A stretch of DNA of 64,000 nt from an uncultured Clostridium sp. (GTDB taxonomy: Bacteria > Bacillota > Clostridia > TANB77 > CAG-508), in the NCBI GenBank assembly GCA_900554815.1, contig USIO01000001.1, positions 1 to 64,000 on the forward strand, given 5' to 3'. Position 1 is the stretch's first letter. Each line of letters begins with the position of its first letter. The position numbers and the translations under genes were made by a program. This document shows positions 17,836-26,660 of the stretch, in pieces. The notes under the pieces were generated by a model that searched no databases, was not told where the DNA came from, and saw nothing but the letters and a program-made list of their open reading frames with translations.

Positions 17836-18572
17836 TTAAATATTGGTTACTAGTGTTCCAACACCTTCATGCTTAAAACTTGATTTTACAATAATTGGTA
17901 TGTTATGCTGCTGTGCAATTTCTATACATTTATTGTGCAATACTTTAGCACCATTGTTTGCTAATTTCAACATCTTTTCATAAGAAATAATCTCAAACTT
18001 AATAGCATCCTTACTTACATTTGGATCGTCAGAATATACACCATCTACATCAGTATATATGTCACATCTATCAGCTTTTAAACTGGCAGCTATAGCAACT
18101 GCTGTAGTATCTGACCCGACCTCTTCCTAAGGTGGTTATATTTTTATCATCATCTATTCCCTGAAAGCCGGCAATTACAACTACATTCCCTTTTGACAAT
18201 TCTTTTTTTATTCTTTCGGTTCCAATAAATTTAATGTTAGCATCTCCAAAGTTATTATCTGTAACAATTGGTATTTGCCATCCAGTAAGAGAAATAGAAT
18301 TAATTCCTTTTTCATTTAGGCACATGCATAATTTTGAAATTGTAATTTGTTCTCCAACTGAAACAAGGCAATCATGTTCCCTTTTATTTGGGTTAAAAGT
18401 AATTTCTTGTTCTTCTCCTATTAGCTTATCTGTTGTTTTTCCGTTGTGCTGACACAACAACAATCACATCGTTTTTTTCATCTAGCTCTCTTTGAATGTG
18501 TTTACAAACATTCCATAGTTTTTCTGTATCTGCTACAGAGCTTCCTCCAAATTTTTGTACAATTATGCCCAT
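17836..18572 (-). CDS. lysC: Aspartate kinase, needing two +1 frameshifts at CGG codons
   Basis: The N-terminus (VQKFGGSSV, residues 6-14) is the aspartate kinase phosphate-binding signature. The frame breaks at CGG codon 44 (18441-18443; SAQ|GKTTD) and again at CGG 18116-18118 (LGRG|GSDTTAVAI). Skipping the C each time gives one continuous 244-aa kinase ending KSSFKHEGVGTLVTNI. Both restored glycines are in highly conserved motifs. The protein ends after the kinase domain, without the C-terminal ACT regulatory domains usual for LysC, so it would not be expected to show ordinary lysine or threonine feedback. It would catalyse the first step of the aspartate family pathway. Confidence 0.85.
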
Positions 18573-18698
18573 TTTGGCACCTCTTTATATTAATATAATA
18601 ATCCTGTCTAAGTCTAAACATGATTATTTATAATATATTATGATATTTCTAATATATTATGTGCAAATATTATCACATAATATTTATAAGGTCAAGTT

Positions 18699-18725
18699 AA
18701 AAGGCGACAACTTATGTCGCCTTTT
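18699..18725. terminator. Terminator after the small Cys-rich protein
   Basis: AAAAGGCGAC (18699-18708) pairs with GTCGCCTTTT (18716-18725). Confidence 0.85.
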
Positions 18726-18729
18726 GAAT

Positions 18730-18846
18730 TTATTTACGTTTAAACCATCTGCATGCTTGATGTTTTCTATCAACTCTAGGGTCTTCACAGGAATCTTTTC
18801 CAAAGTAAATGCAATCTTCACAGATTTCGTCTTCATAGCTAGCCAT
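18730..18846 (-). CDS. Small Cys-rich protein, 38 aa
   Basis: GGAGGTG precedes the ATG with ideal spacing and a terminator follows the stop directly, so this tiny gene is real. The sequence has four cysteines (CEDC, SCED, ACRW) among acidic then basic residues, suggesting a small metal-binding protein. The function is unknown. Confidence 0.65.
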   Translation of the reverse strand: MASYEDEICEDCIYFGKDSCEDPRVDRKHQACRWFKRK

Positions 18847-18918
18847 AAAAACACCTCCTAATTAACTATATTTACATTTTAACATAATTTAATAAGTTAT
18901 TCAATGTTTTTTGGTCTC

Positions 18919-21624
18919 CTATTTTTCATCTTTTGTTGTATTTATTTTTAATAGTTTAAAAATTTCAACAATTAAAATTGGTGAAAATACTAATAAAATT
19001 ACTTCTAAAATATTTTCTATAGGAAGAGCTACAATGTTAAACACATTCCTTAGAGGTTCTACTAATAGTATAATAAACATTAGTGCAGCAGAAGCGACAA
19101 TTGCTAAAATTAATTTAGAATTATTTAAAATTCCAGTTTTAAAAATAGATTCTTTATTATTCCTAATATTAAATACATGCACTAATTGAGATAATGCTAA
19201 TACGCAAAATGCCATCGTTTGCCCAACTTTAATTCTCATGTGTTCTTCTATTCCAGGTGTTCCTAATCCTATACAAAATGCAATTAATGTAATTGTTCCT
19301 ATCATAATACCTTGATAAATAATTCTTATAGTCATTCCCTTCGTAAATATTCCTTTACCTGGCTTAACTGGTTTTCTCTTCATAACATCTTTATTTGCTG
19401 GGTCAAATGCCAAAGCTAAAGCTGGTAACGAATCTGTTACTAAATTAATCCATAATATATGAATTGGTAATAATGGTTCTAATTCTTTAATATCAACAAT
19501 TCCAAATAAACTTGCTAATACAGGTGTTAAAATAATAGCTATAAATAAAGTAATAATTTCCCCAACATTGCTAGATAATAAGAATTGAATTGCTTTTAAA
19601 ATATTATCATAAATACGTCTTCCTTCTTCTACTGCAGATACAACTGTTGCAAAGTTGTCATCTGTTAAAATTACATCTGCAGCTTCCTTAGCAACATCTG
19701 TTCCTACTATACCCATTGCGCAACCAATATCAGCATTTTTTAATGCAGGAGCATCATTTACGCCATCCCCTGTCATTGCAACAACTTCACCATTTGCTTG
19801 CCATGCCCTTACAATCCTAACTTTATGCTCTGGAGATACTCTTGCATAAACAGAATAATTTCTTATATTCATAGCTAAATCTTCATCACTTATTTCTTCT
19901 AATTGGCTACCTGTAATTGCTTCATCTTCATTTTCTAATATTCCTAAAGATTTTGCGATTGCAATTGCTGTTATTTTATGATCTCCAGTAATCATAACTG
20001 GCTTAATTCCAGCAGTTTTGCATTTTTCAACAGCGTCTTTTGCTTCTTGTCTTGGTGGGTCAATCATTCCAACCATACCAATAAAAGTTAAGTTATTTTC
20101 TATATCTTTAATTTCATCTTGAGAAGGATTGTGCTCTAATTCTTTATATGCCATTCCTAATACTCTTAAGGCATCTTTTGCCATATTTTCGTTATTTATA
20201 TAAATGTCTTTTTTGTAGTCTTCTAAACTATCTTGTACTTTACCATTTATTAAACATTTATCACATCTTGCAAGTAATTCGTCTACTCCGCCCTTAGTGT
20301 AAACAAAATATTTGCCATCTACATTATGAACTGTAGTCATTAATTTTCTATCAGAATCAAATGGTATCTCCCCAATTCTTGGCATTGTTTCATAAATTGT
20401 AGATTCAAAGTTTAATTTAAGTCCAAAATCTACCAATGCTGTTTCTGTAGGATCTCCTGTTAACTGATTATTATCAGAAATTTTTGTATCATTGCATAGC
20501 ATACTCGTAAAAATAAGTTTTTTTAAATCTTCATCTATATTTTGAATTTCTGTAACATTCATTAGTTTATGATTATAAAATACTTTTTGCACTGTCATTT
20601 TATTTTGTGTTAATGTTCCTGTTTTGTCAGAACATATAACAGTTGCACTTCCTAAGGTTTCTACTGCAGGCAAACGCTTAACAATTGCATTTTTCTTTAC
20701 CATTCTTTGTACTCCAATTGCAAGAACAATAGTAGAAACTGCAGGTAAACCTTCTGGAATAGCTGCAACAGCGAGGCTAACTGCTGACATAAACATATGG
20801 ATAGGTTCTTTTCCATAAAACAGTCCAACAATAAAAATAATAGCACAAATAATAAGCGCAACAATTCCTAGAGTTTTTCCAAGTTTATTTAGCTTTTCTT
20901 GTAGTGGTGTTGTAGTTTCTTCTGATGAATTAATAATATCTGCAATTTTTCCAACTTCTGTATTCATCCCTGTTTCAACAACAATTCCCTTTCCTCTTCC
21001 ATACGTAATTAAACTAGATGAAAAAACCATATTGATCCTATCTCCAATTCCTATTTTTTCATCATTTATTTTATCGCTAATTTTTTCAACTGGTACAGAT
21101 TCTCCTGTTAAAGCTGACTCCTGAGATTTTAGATTTATTGCTTCTATTAAGCGTAAATCTGCAGGAATATAGTCTCCAGTTTCTAATATAACAATATCGC
21201 CAGGAACTAATTGACTTGATGGAATAACAATTAATTTTCCATCTCTAATTACTTTAGCAGCATGGCTACTTAATTTCTGCAATGCTTCTAAAGATTTTTC
21301 TGCCTTATTTTCTTGTACCACACCAATAATAGCATTTACAAAGACAACAATTAAAATAATAATTGTATCGGTAATTCCTTCACCTTCCATTACTCCAATA
21401 ATGCCTGATATCACAGCAGAAATAATTAAAACAATAATCATAAAGTCTTTAAATTGTTCTAAAAATTTTACAAACACACTTTTTTTCTTTTTGGTCTTTA
21501 ATTCATTTAAACCATACTGGTCTTGCCTTTTTAAAACTTCTTCTGAAGTTAATCCTTTTTCAATATCTGTTTTTAAATTATTTTTGGTTTCTTCTACCGA
21601 TAAATTAAACCAATTTTGTGTCAA
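18919..21624 (-). CDS. P-type cation-transporting ATPase (Ca2+/Mn2+ class)
   Basis: The 901-aa protein has the full P2-type plan: cation ATPase N-terminus, actuator TGES (about residue 172), the M4 motif AAIPEGLPA, the phosphorylation motif DKTGTLTQNKM, the nucleotide domain, the hinge TGDGVNDAPALKNADIG, and a C-terminal four-helix domain. The PEGLP motif is of the Ca2+-ATPase type. An upstream element resembling the Mn2+-sensing yybP-ykoY riboswitch suggests a role in Mn2+ (or Ca2+) export. It is intact and has no in-frame CGG. Confidence 0.93.
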   Translation of the reverse strand: MTQNWFNLSVEETKNNLKTDIEKGLTSEEVLKRQDQYGLNELKTKKKKSVFVKFLEQFKDFMIIVLIISAVISGIIGVMEGEGITDTIIILIVVFVNAIIGVVQENKAEKSLEALQKLSSHAAKVIRDGKLIVIPSSQLVPGDIVILETGDYIPADLRLIEAINLKSQESALTGESVPVEKISDKINDEKIGIGDRINMVFSSSLITYGRGKGIVVETGMNTEVGKIADIINSSEETTTPLQEKLNKLGKTLGIVALIICAIIFIVGLFYGKEPIHMFMSAVSLAVAAIPEGLPAVSTIVLAIGVQRMVKKNAIVKRLPAVETLGSATVICSDKTGTLTQNKMTVQKVFYNHKLMNVTEIQNIDEDLKKLIFTSMLCNDTKISDNNQLTGDPTETALVDFGLKLNFESTIYETMPRIGEIPFDSDRKLMTTVHNVDGKYFVYTKGGVDELLARCDKCLINGKVQDSLEDYKKDIYINNENMAKDALRVLGMAYKELEHNPSQDEIKDIENNLTFIGMVGMIDPPRQEAKDAVEKCKTAGIKPVMITGDHKITAIAIAKSLGILENEDEAITGSQLEEISDEDLAMNIRNYSVYARVSPEHKVRIVRAWQANGEVVAMTGDGVNDAPALKNADIGCAMGIVGTDVAKEAADVILTDDNFATVVSAVEEGRRIYDNILKAIQFLLSSNVGEIITLFIAIILTPVLASLFGIVDIKELEPLLPIHILWINLVTDSLPALALAFDPANKDVMKRKPVKPGKGIFTKGMTIRIIYQGIMIGTITLIAFCIGLGTPGIEEHMRIKVGQTMAFCVLALSQLVHVFNIRNNKESIFKTGILNNSKLILAIVASAALMFIILLVEPLRNVFNIVALPIENILEVILLVFSPILIVEIFKLLKINTTKDEK

Positions 21625-21719
21625 TCCTGAACACTCCTTCCTATAATATTATTTCAAGCATACATCCTATTTATGTAATCTTTTCATAAATGAACTGTGT
21701 TGTATAGAAAATTACATAC

Positions 21720-21859
21720 AAAAAGACTCTTAAAGAAAGCGAAGCTATTTTTTCGTATGCTTGTTTTCTTTAAAAGTCTTGCTTACTTTTTTTAAGTTTA
21801 CTAACCAGATAAAAAAATTATCGCGACTGTTGATTAGTAATAAAAAGCTACTCCCTTTT
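21720..21859 (-). promoter_or_regulatory. yybP-ykoY-type (manganese) riboswitch with overlapping terminator
   Basis: Read on the - strand, the leader of the ATPase gene begins AAAGGGAGTAGC (21847-21858), contains a paired middle region with CTGGTTAGTAA, and then AGCAAGACTTTTAAAG. Those are the 5' and 3' conserved strands of the yybP-ykoY aptamer. The 3' strand is also one arm of a 16-bp hairpin (AAGACTTTTAAAGAAA with its near-perfect complement, about 21722-21779) ending in a T run, which is a terminator. Mn2+ binding would be expected to prevent termination and switch the exporter on. I could not run a covariance model. Confidence 0.8.
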
Positions 21860-21918
21860 AAAACAAAATTATTTTATCACTACTAAATATTTTTTTCAAG
21901 ATGTAAAAGTAAAAATAT

Positions 21919-21951
21919 AAAATAATCGCCTCTTCTGAAGCGATTATTTTT
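21919..21951 (-). terminator. Terminator of rpmE
   Basis: AAAATAATCGC (21919-21929) pairs with GCGATTATTTT (21940-21950), overlapping the rpmE stop region. Confidence 0.8.
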
Positions 21952-22147
21952 AGATACCATATTTTTTCTTAAATTTATCTGCTCTACCACCTGTTGTATT
22001 TAATTTTAAGTTACCTGTCCAAAATGGATGGCATTTAGAGCATACATCTACTTTTATTTCTGATTTTGTTGAATTAGTTTCAAATTCATTACCGCAAGCA
22101 CATGTTATTTTACTTGGTCCATACTTTGGATGTATTCCATCTTTCAC
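21950..22147 (-). CDS. rpmE: Ribosomal protein bL31 (zinc form)
   Basis: A 65-aa protein. CACGNEF and [10 protein letters not shown] provide the four zinc ligands of the Cys-containing bL31 class. It binds the 50S subunit at the central protuberance and bridges to the 30S. AAAGACAGTG-rich sequence and AAGAGG precede the ATG. Confidence 0.95.
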   Translation of the reverse strand: MKDGIHPKYGPSKITCACGNEFETNSTKSEIKVDVCSKCHPFWTGNLKLNTTGGRADKFKKKYGI

Positions 22148-22224
22148 TGTCTTTCACCTCTTCCTTTATATCATAAAAAATATCTTTAATATTTTAGCAT
22201 ATTTTGTAAGAAATATCAATAAAA

Positions 22225-22386
22225 TTATTTATTTTTATTATCTTCTTCTATTGACTGAATATAACCTGCTGAAGCGGCCAATTCATCGTCAAATGACATT
22301 TTGTTAACAATTTTTGATACTATATTAAATAAGCATGCAATTATTAAAATAATTAAACCTAATTTTTGCCATATTCTAGCTATCAT
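22225..22386 (-). CDS. Small membrane protein, 53 aa
   Basis: AAGGAAG precedes ATG 22386. It has an N-terminal transmembrane helix (KLGLIILIIACLFNIV, about residues 8-23) and a short hydrophilic tail (SFDDELAASAGYIQSIEED). I recognise no family. It is probably real because of its ribosome binding site and clean amino-acid pattern. Confidence 0.5.
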   Translation of the reverse strand: MIARIWQKLGLIILIIACLFNIVSKIVNKMSFDDELAASAGYIQSIEEDNKNK

Positions 22387-22532
22387 ATTCTTACTTCCTT
22401 TTTTAAACTCATATTATAATTATACTATATTTTTATTTTTTGTCAATATTTTTGGCATTTTTGTAAATAATATAAATACAATTACATAATTTTATAAAAA
22501 AGTTTAGAATAATAAAATTTGAAAGGAATTTT

Positions 22533-23138
22533 ATGAAATATATTATTTTAGTATTATTACTCTTGTTCTCATTAGTTGGCTGTGCCAATTCAGAAGAATC
22601 TACTAACAATTATTCTACCGAAAAAATAAGCACAGAAAATAAAATAAATACCGTAAATAAAAACTCAAATTCTATTGCAAAGGAAGAAGAACTTTCGCAA
22701 TTTAGTACAACAATTTATACCAAAACTGAAGCAAGACAAAATAATGTAAAAATTGCCTGTCAGGAATTATCTGAAACAATTGTTAAACCCGGCGAAATAT
22801 TTTCTTTTTGTAATACTTTGGGGCCTGCTCAACCAAGTGAAGGTTATCAAAAAGCAGATACGTTTGATGCTAATGGGGATATTTTTCAAGAATATGGAGG
22901 AGGAAAGTGCCAAGTAAGTAGTACTTTATATAATGCTGTTTTAAAAGTAAATGGGTTAGAAATTATAGAAAGGCATGGTCATAGCAATAAGGTACCTTAT
23001 ATTGAAGAAGGAAAAGATGCAGCAGTTTCTTACGGTAGTGTAGATTTTAAGTTTAAAAATAATAACTCTTTTTCAATTAAAATTTTAGCAGAAGCTAATC
23101 CAGATAATATTGTTATTAAAATTATAAAAATCCCTTAA
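22533..23138 (+). CDS. VanW-domain lipoprotein
   Basis: A 201-aa protein with a signal peptide and lipobox (LVGC, Cys about residue 17), a polar linker, then a VanW-like domain (KPGEIFSFCNTLGP ... GGGKCQVSSTLYNAVL ... ERHGHSNKVPY). VanW proteins are cell-envelope proteins of unknown activity. AAAGGAA precedes the ATG. dacF follows 49 bp downstream on the same strand, suggesting a joint wall role. Confidence 0.85.
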   Translation: MKYIILVLLLLFSLVGCANSEESTNNYSTEKISTENKINTVNKNSNSIAKEEELSQFSTTIYTKTEARQNNVKIACQELSETIVKPGEIFSFCNTLGPAQPSEGYQKADTFDANGDIFQEYGGGKCQVSSTLYNAVLKVNGLEIIERHGHSNKVPYIEEGKDAAVSYGSVDFKFKNNNSFSIKILAEANPDNIVIKIIKIP

Positions 23139-23187
23139 AAAGGTCTTAATTTTAAAAAGAGGCATATGATAATAGCAGGAGGTTAGT

Positions 23188-24408
23188 ATGTGCAAATTTT
23201 TTAGATTATTATTTATATTTTTTATAATTTTAACTTTAATTATGCCATTATCTTTTGCTACTGATGCTGCATATGTTTGGTCTAGTAGTGTAGAAACATC
23301 TAATAATACTACAAAAGACACTCCATCTACTTCTGCTTCTTTAAACTTAGACTGTGGTAGTGCTATTTTAATTGAACAAAATAGTGGTAAAATTTTATAT
23401 GAGCAAAATGCTCATGAAAAATTTCGTCCTGCCTCTGTTACTAAAATAATGACAATTCTCTTAATTATGGAAGCACTAGATAGTGGAAAAATTTCTTTAA
23501 CAGATAAAGTACCGTGTAGTACTACTGCAAGTCAAATGGGAGGATCTCAAATATGGTTGGATGAAACAGAAGAATTAACTGTTGATGAAATGTTAAAAGC
23601 AATTTGTGTCGTATCTGCTAATGATTGTACTGTTGCTATGGCTGAATTTTTATGTGGAAGTGAAGAGTTGTTTGTACAAGAAATGAATAAAAAAGCTAAT
23701 GAGTTGGGAATGAAAAATACCACTTTTAAAAATTGCCATGGCATTGATGAAGATGGTCATGTAACTTCTGCTTATGATATTGCTCTTATGTCAAGAGAGC
23801 TAATGAATAAGCACTCCAGTATAACAAAATATACTACTATTTGGATGGATAGCTTACGAGATGGTAAATCTGAATTAGTCAATACTAATAAACTAGTACG
23901 TAATTATTCTGGATGTACTGGGCTAAAAACCGGTTCTACATCCCTTGCTTTATTTAATTTATCTGCAACCGCAACAAAAAAAGATCTATCATTAATTGCA
24001 GTTATTATGAAAGCTCCTACCAGCACAATTCGTTTTAATGAAGCAAAAAAATTGTTAGATTATGGTTTTAATAATTATAATTATAAAGAGTTTGCCAAAG
24101 AAGGTAATACAGTAGAAAATATTCCTGTATTTAAAGGAATACAAAAAAATTTAGAATTGATATACGAAAAAGATGTAGGATGTTTAATAAAAAAGGGAGA
24201 AGAAAAAAACATTATACAAAATGTTCATATTGAAAGAAACGCTTATGCTCCTATAGAGCAAGGGCAGAAGTTTGGAGAAATAACATATTCTCTAAATGGA
24301 AATACTTTGTCTACTGTAAATATTGTTGCTAAAGATAAAATAGACAAAATAAGTACTTTGAATATGATTACATTTGTATATAATAATTGGTTTAATCTAT
24401 GTAGATAA
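23188..24408 (+). CDS. dacF: D-alanyl-D-alanine carboxypeptidase (serine-type, PBP5/DacF family)
   Basis: A 406-aa secreted protein: a signal peptide (about 1-25), then the penicillin-binding signature set SVTK (active Ser and Lys), SAND and KTGST, and a C-terminal beta domain (about 300-395). It trims the terminal D-Ala of peptidoglycan stem peptides. The 3' end of this gene and its terminator are duplicated at 28.1 kb, flanking the glycan island. Confidence 0.92.
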   Translation: MCKFFRLLFIFFIILTLIMPLSFATDAAYVWSSSVETSNNTTKDTPSTSASLNLDCGSAILIEQNSGKILYEQNAHEKFRPASVTKIMTILLIMEALDSGKISLTDKVPCSTTASQMGGSQIWLDETEELTVDEMLKAICVVSANDCTVAMAEFLCGSEELFVQEMNKKANELGMKNTTFKNCHGIDEDGHVTSAYDIALMSRELMNKHSSITKYTTIWMDSLRDGKSELVNTNKLVRNYSGCTGLKTGSTSLALFNLSATATKKDLSLIAVIMKAPTSTIRFNEAKKLLDYGFNNYNYKEFAKEGNTVENIPVFKGIQKNLELIYEKDVGCLIKKGEEKNIIQNVHIERNAYAPIEQGQKFGEITYSLNGNTLSTVNIVAKDKIDKISTLNMITFVYNNWFNLCR

Positions 24409-24532
24409 ATCTAGTAATAAATGTTATGGAGTCTGTACCTAAATTTAATTACAAACTCCATAATATTTATTATATTTATTTTACTTCTGTTTTCCATAGC
24501 TTATGTTTATTACAATAAGCATATAAAACAGC
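24294..24532. repeat. Left copy of the 239-bp direct repeat flanking the glycan island
   Basis: Contains the last codons of dacF, the dacF terminator and the 3' end of a desulfoferrodoxin gene. It is repeated at 28123-28361 (offset 3829) with only two substitutions seen by eye, both near the end (CTTA versus CCCA). Confidence 0.9.
24424..24463. terminator. Terminator after dacF
   Basis: TTATGGAGT (24424-24432) pairs with ACTCCATAA (24455-24463). The same hairpin recurs in the right repeat copy. Confidence 0.6.
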
Positions 24533-24613
24533 TTGTACTATTAATTATATTGTTTGCAGTACCTGTCATTTTCATCTATAATGCAGGTATCCTTATTATA
24601 GATGAAAAATATC

Positions 24614-25744
24614 CTAGTTTAAATTTTTTATTAAGATATTTTTTATAGCTTTATAAATTTTATCTCTTTCTCGCTTCAGTTCTTTCCGTGCTTCTAAGCT
24701 CTCCATTAACACTTTTTCTTGCTTTTTAGCTTCAGTTTTAATTTTTTCTAACTGTTCCATTTTTACAGATTTAAAAACTTTCAGATCTATTATGTCTTCT
24801 TCTTTTATATCTTTTAAATTTAACAATGGTATATCTAAATTTAAATCATCTATTACATTACTTATTTTATTGCTATAATAGATTACATACATTTTTTGAT
24901 TTGCAACAGCTGATAAAACCATTGCATGAAATCTGGAACAAATCATATATTCCATCTTGGCATATAGTTCTAAAAACTCATCAATATTTCCTCTATATCT
25001 TACATCGTGTATATTTTCATTTTCTCCTAATTTTTTCATTAAATAGTCTACAGTTTTTTCATCCCTTTCATGCTCACAGAATGAATATAAAAACACTGAG
25101 TATCCTTCTTTTATATATACATTAATGTTATTTAAAAGCCATTTGTAATATATTGAGTTTTTATCTTTTAGGTAGTCTCTTATATTCAAGTCTATAACAG
25201 AAATTCCCACACTTTTTTTTATTTTTTCTTTATGAGCTAAATTATAAGAAAATGCATAATCAGGAGCATACCTAACGTTTTCTATATCTTTAAATAAGTT
25301 ATAAGAATATTTATCTCTAAAACATATATCTGTACATATTTTAAAATCTTTTCTTGAAAGTTCAAAATATTCTTTCGTTTGATACGGGCCATAATTAGAA
25401 CTTATATAACAAAATGGTATGTTTTTTTCTTTACATCGTTTAACAAAATCATAAAATTTAGGAGATAAATTATACACTTTTCCTCCTTCCATAAAAATAG
25501 AACCACCTACATATATATAAGTATCAAAATCTTCTACATTTGACTTATATAATTCTTCGTCAGTATCCTCCCCTTTCAATACATTCAAATTTTTATATTT
25601 CATTGAAAGCCAATCCAAAAAATTTTCATCTGGTATTTTCATGTAAAATTGAAAATTTGGATATTTTTCTAATATCATTTTTATGAAAATATCATCTCCC
25701 AAATTTTTTCTAGCATATGCCATAATAAATATTTTTTTATTCAT
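24614..25744 (-). CDS. Polysaccharide pyruvyl transferase family protein
   Basis: A 376-aa protein with YVGGSIFMEGGKVYNL (about residue 80) and a C-terminal nucleotide-sugar-like Rossmann half (VRYRGNIDEFLELYAKM, ICSRFHAMVLSAVA) typical of the CsaB/WcaK family, which adds pyruvyl ketals to surface glycans. Codon 353 is CGG (24686-24688). Read normally, the protein continues 24 residues; read with a +1 shift it would end three residues later (GKN, stop at 24676-24678). Both forms keep the domain, so the true end is open. It overlaps the following glycosyltransferase by 8 bp. Confidence 0.85.
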   Translation of the reverse strand: MNKKIFIMAYARKNLGDDIFIKMILEKYPNFQFYMKIPDENFLDWLSMKYKNLNVLKGEDTDEELYKSNVEDFDTYIYVGGSIFMEGGKVYNLSPKFYDFVKRCKEKNIPFCYISSNYGPYQTKEYFELSRKDFKICTDICFRDKYSYNLFKDIENVRYAPDYAFSYNLAHKEKIKKSVGISVIDLNIRDYLKDKNSIYYKWLLNNINVYIKEGYSVFLYSFCEHERDEKTVDYLMKKLGENENIHDVRYRGNIDEFLELYAKMEYMICSRFHAMVLSAVANQKMYVIYYSNKISNVIDDLNLDIPLLNLKDIKEEDIIDLKVFKSVKMEQLEKIKTEAKKQEKVLMESLEARKELKRERDKIYKAIKNILIKNLN

Positions 25745-26660
25745 TTATTATCTCCCTCGTATATTCAATAATTTCATTTCTAATTTCTTTCAAATTATTT
25801 TTGCACCATTCAATTAATTTATTGATTTCCTTTTTTTCTGTTTTATTGAATTTAACAAAAAATGATATCGTTAATAAGACTTGATTTTTCAACCATTCTT
25901 TTGGATTGTTTAATAAATTTCTTTTTACTATTTCTTCATATATTTTATATTTTTCTTCTAAATTCTCAATAATAAATTCTACATCTAAATTGGAACTAAT
26001 ATTTTTAGAATGAATTCTATACACTCCTGATATCGTTCTCAAAATATATGCATCTCCTACTAATAATGCTCTTAAGTAAATTGACGAATCATTTAACATT
26101 TTTACTTCTTTTATATTTGCTTTCTCTAAGTCAGTTTTTCTGAAAACTGTAGTAAATGTCGAATTACTTTTCATATATTTTTGCTGGAAGGAAGATAAAT
26201 ACTCTACATTGCTTATCTCCCCTTCTATATTCATTATGCTTTCTATCATTCGTCCTTCATTTACATATTCTATCATAGAGCTAGATGATACTATACTTAT
26301 GTTCTCTTTTAGTTTAAGTATTTCTATTGCTCTTTCGATAAAATCATCATTTGTGTAGTAATCATCATCGTCCATAAATATTATATAATTTCCTTTTGAT
26401 TTATCATATCCATTTTTTCTACTTACACCAGCACCTGAGTTTTCCTTATTTTTATAAAATTTTATCCTTGTATTATTTCTATATTTTTCTGTAATATATT
26501 CTTCTGTTCCATCTTTAGAGCAGTCATCTACTATTATAATTTCTTTATTTTCGTATGTTTGTTTTAATACTGATTCAATAGCCTCTTCTAAATATTTTCT
26601 TCTATTATATGAAGGTATTATTATACTCACTAGATTTTTCTCTAATAAATCTTGTTTCAC
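25737..26660 (-). CDS. Family 2 glycosyltransferase
   Basis: A 307-aa protein with a GT-A fold N-terminus (SIIIPSYNRRKYLEEAIESV, then IIIVDDCSKDGT) and a metal-binding FMDDDDYY motif (about residue 97). It transfers a sugar from a nucleotide donor in the cytoplasm, presumably to a surface glycan. It overlaps its neighbours at both ends, forming a three-gene operon within the repeat-flanked island. Confidence 0.9.
   Translation of the reverse strand: MKQDLLEKNLVSIIIPSYNRRKYLEEAIESVLKQTYENKEIIIVDDCSKDGTEEYITEKYRNNTRIKFYKNKENSGAGVSRKNGYDKSKGNYIIFMDDDDYYTNDDFIERAIEILKLKENISIVSSSSMIEYVNEGRMIESIMNIEGEISNVEYLSSFQQKYMKSNSTFTTVFRKTDLEKANIKEVKMLNDSSIYLRALLVGDAYILRTISGVYRIHSKNISSNLDVEFIIENLEEKYKIYEEIVKRNLLNNPKEWLKNQVLLTISFFVKFNKTEKKEINKLIEWCKNNLKEIRNEIIEYTREIINE

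Noticed and set aside
24421..24648. A 75-codon hydrophobic frame between dacF and the glycan island
   Set aside because: It runs through the dacF terminator and the 3' remnant of dfx inside the duplicated segment and has no ribosome binding site.
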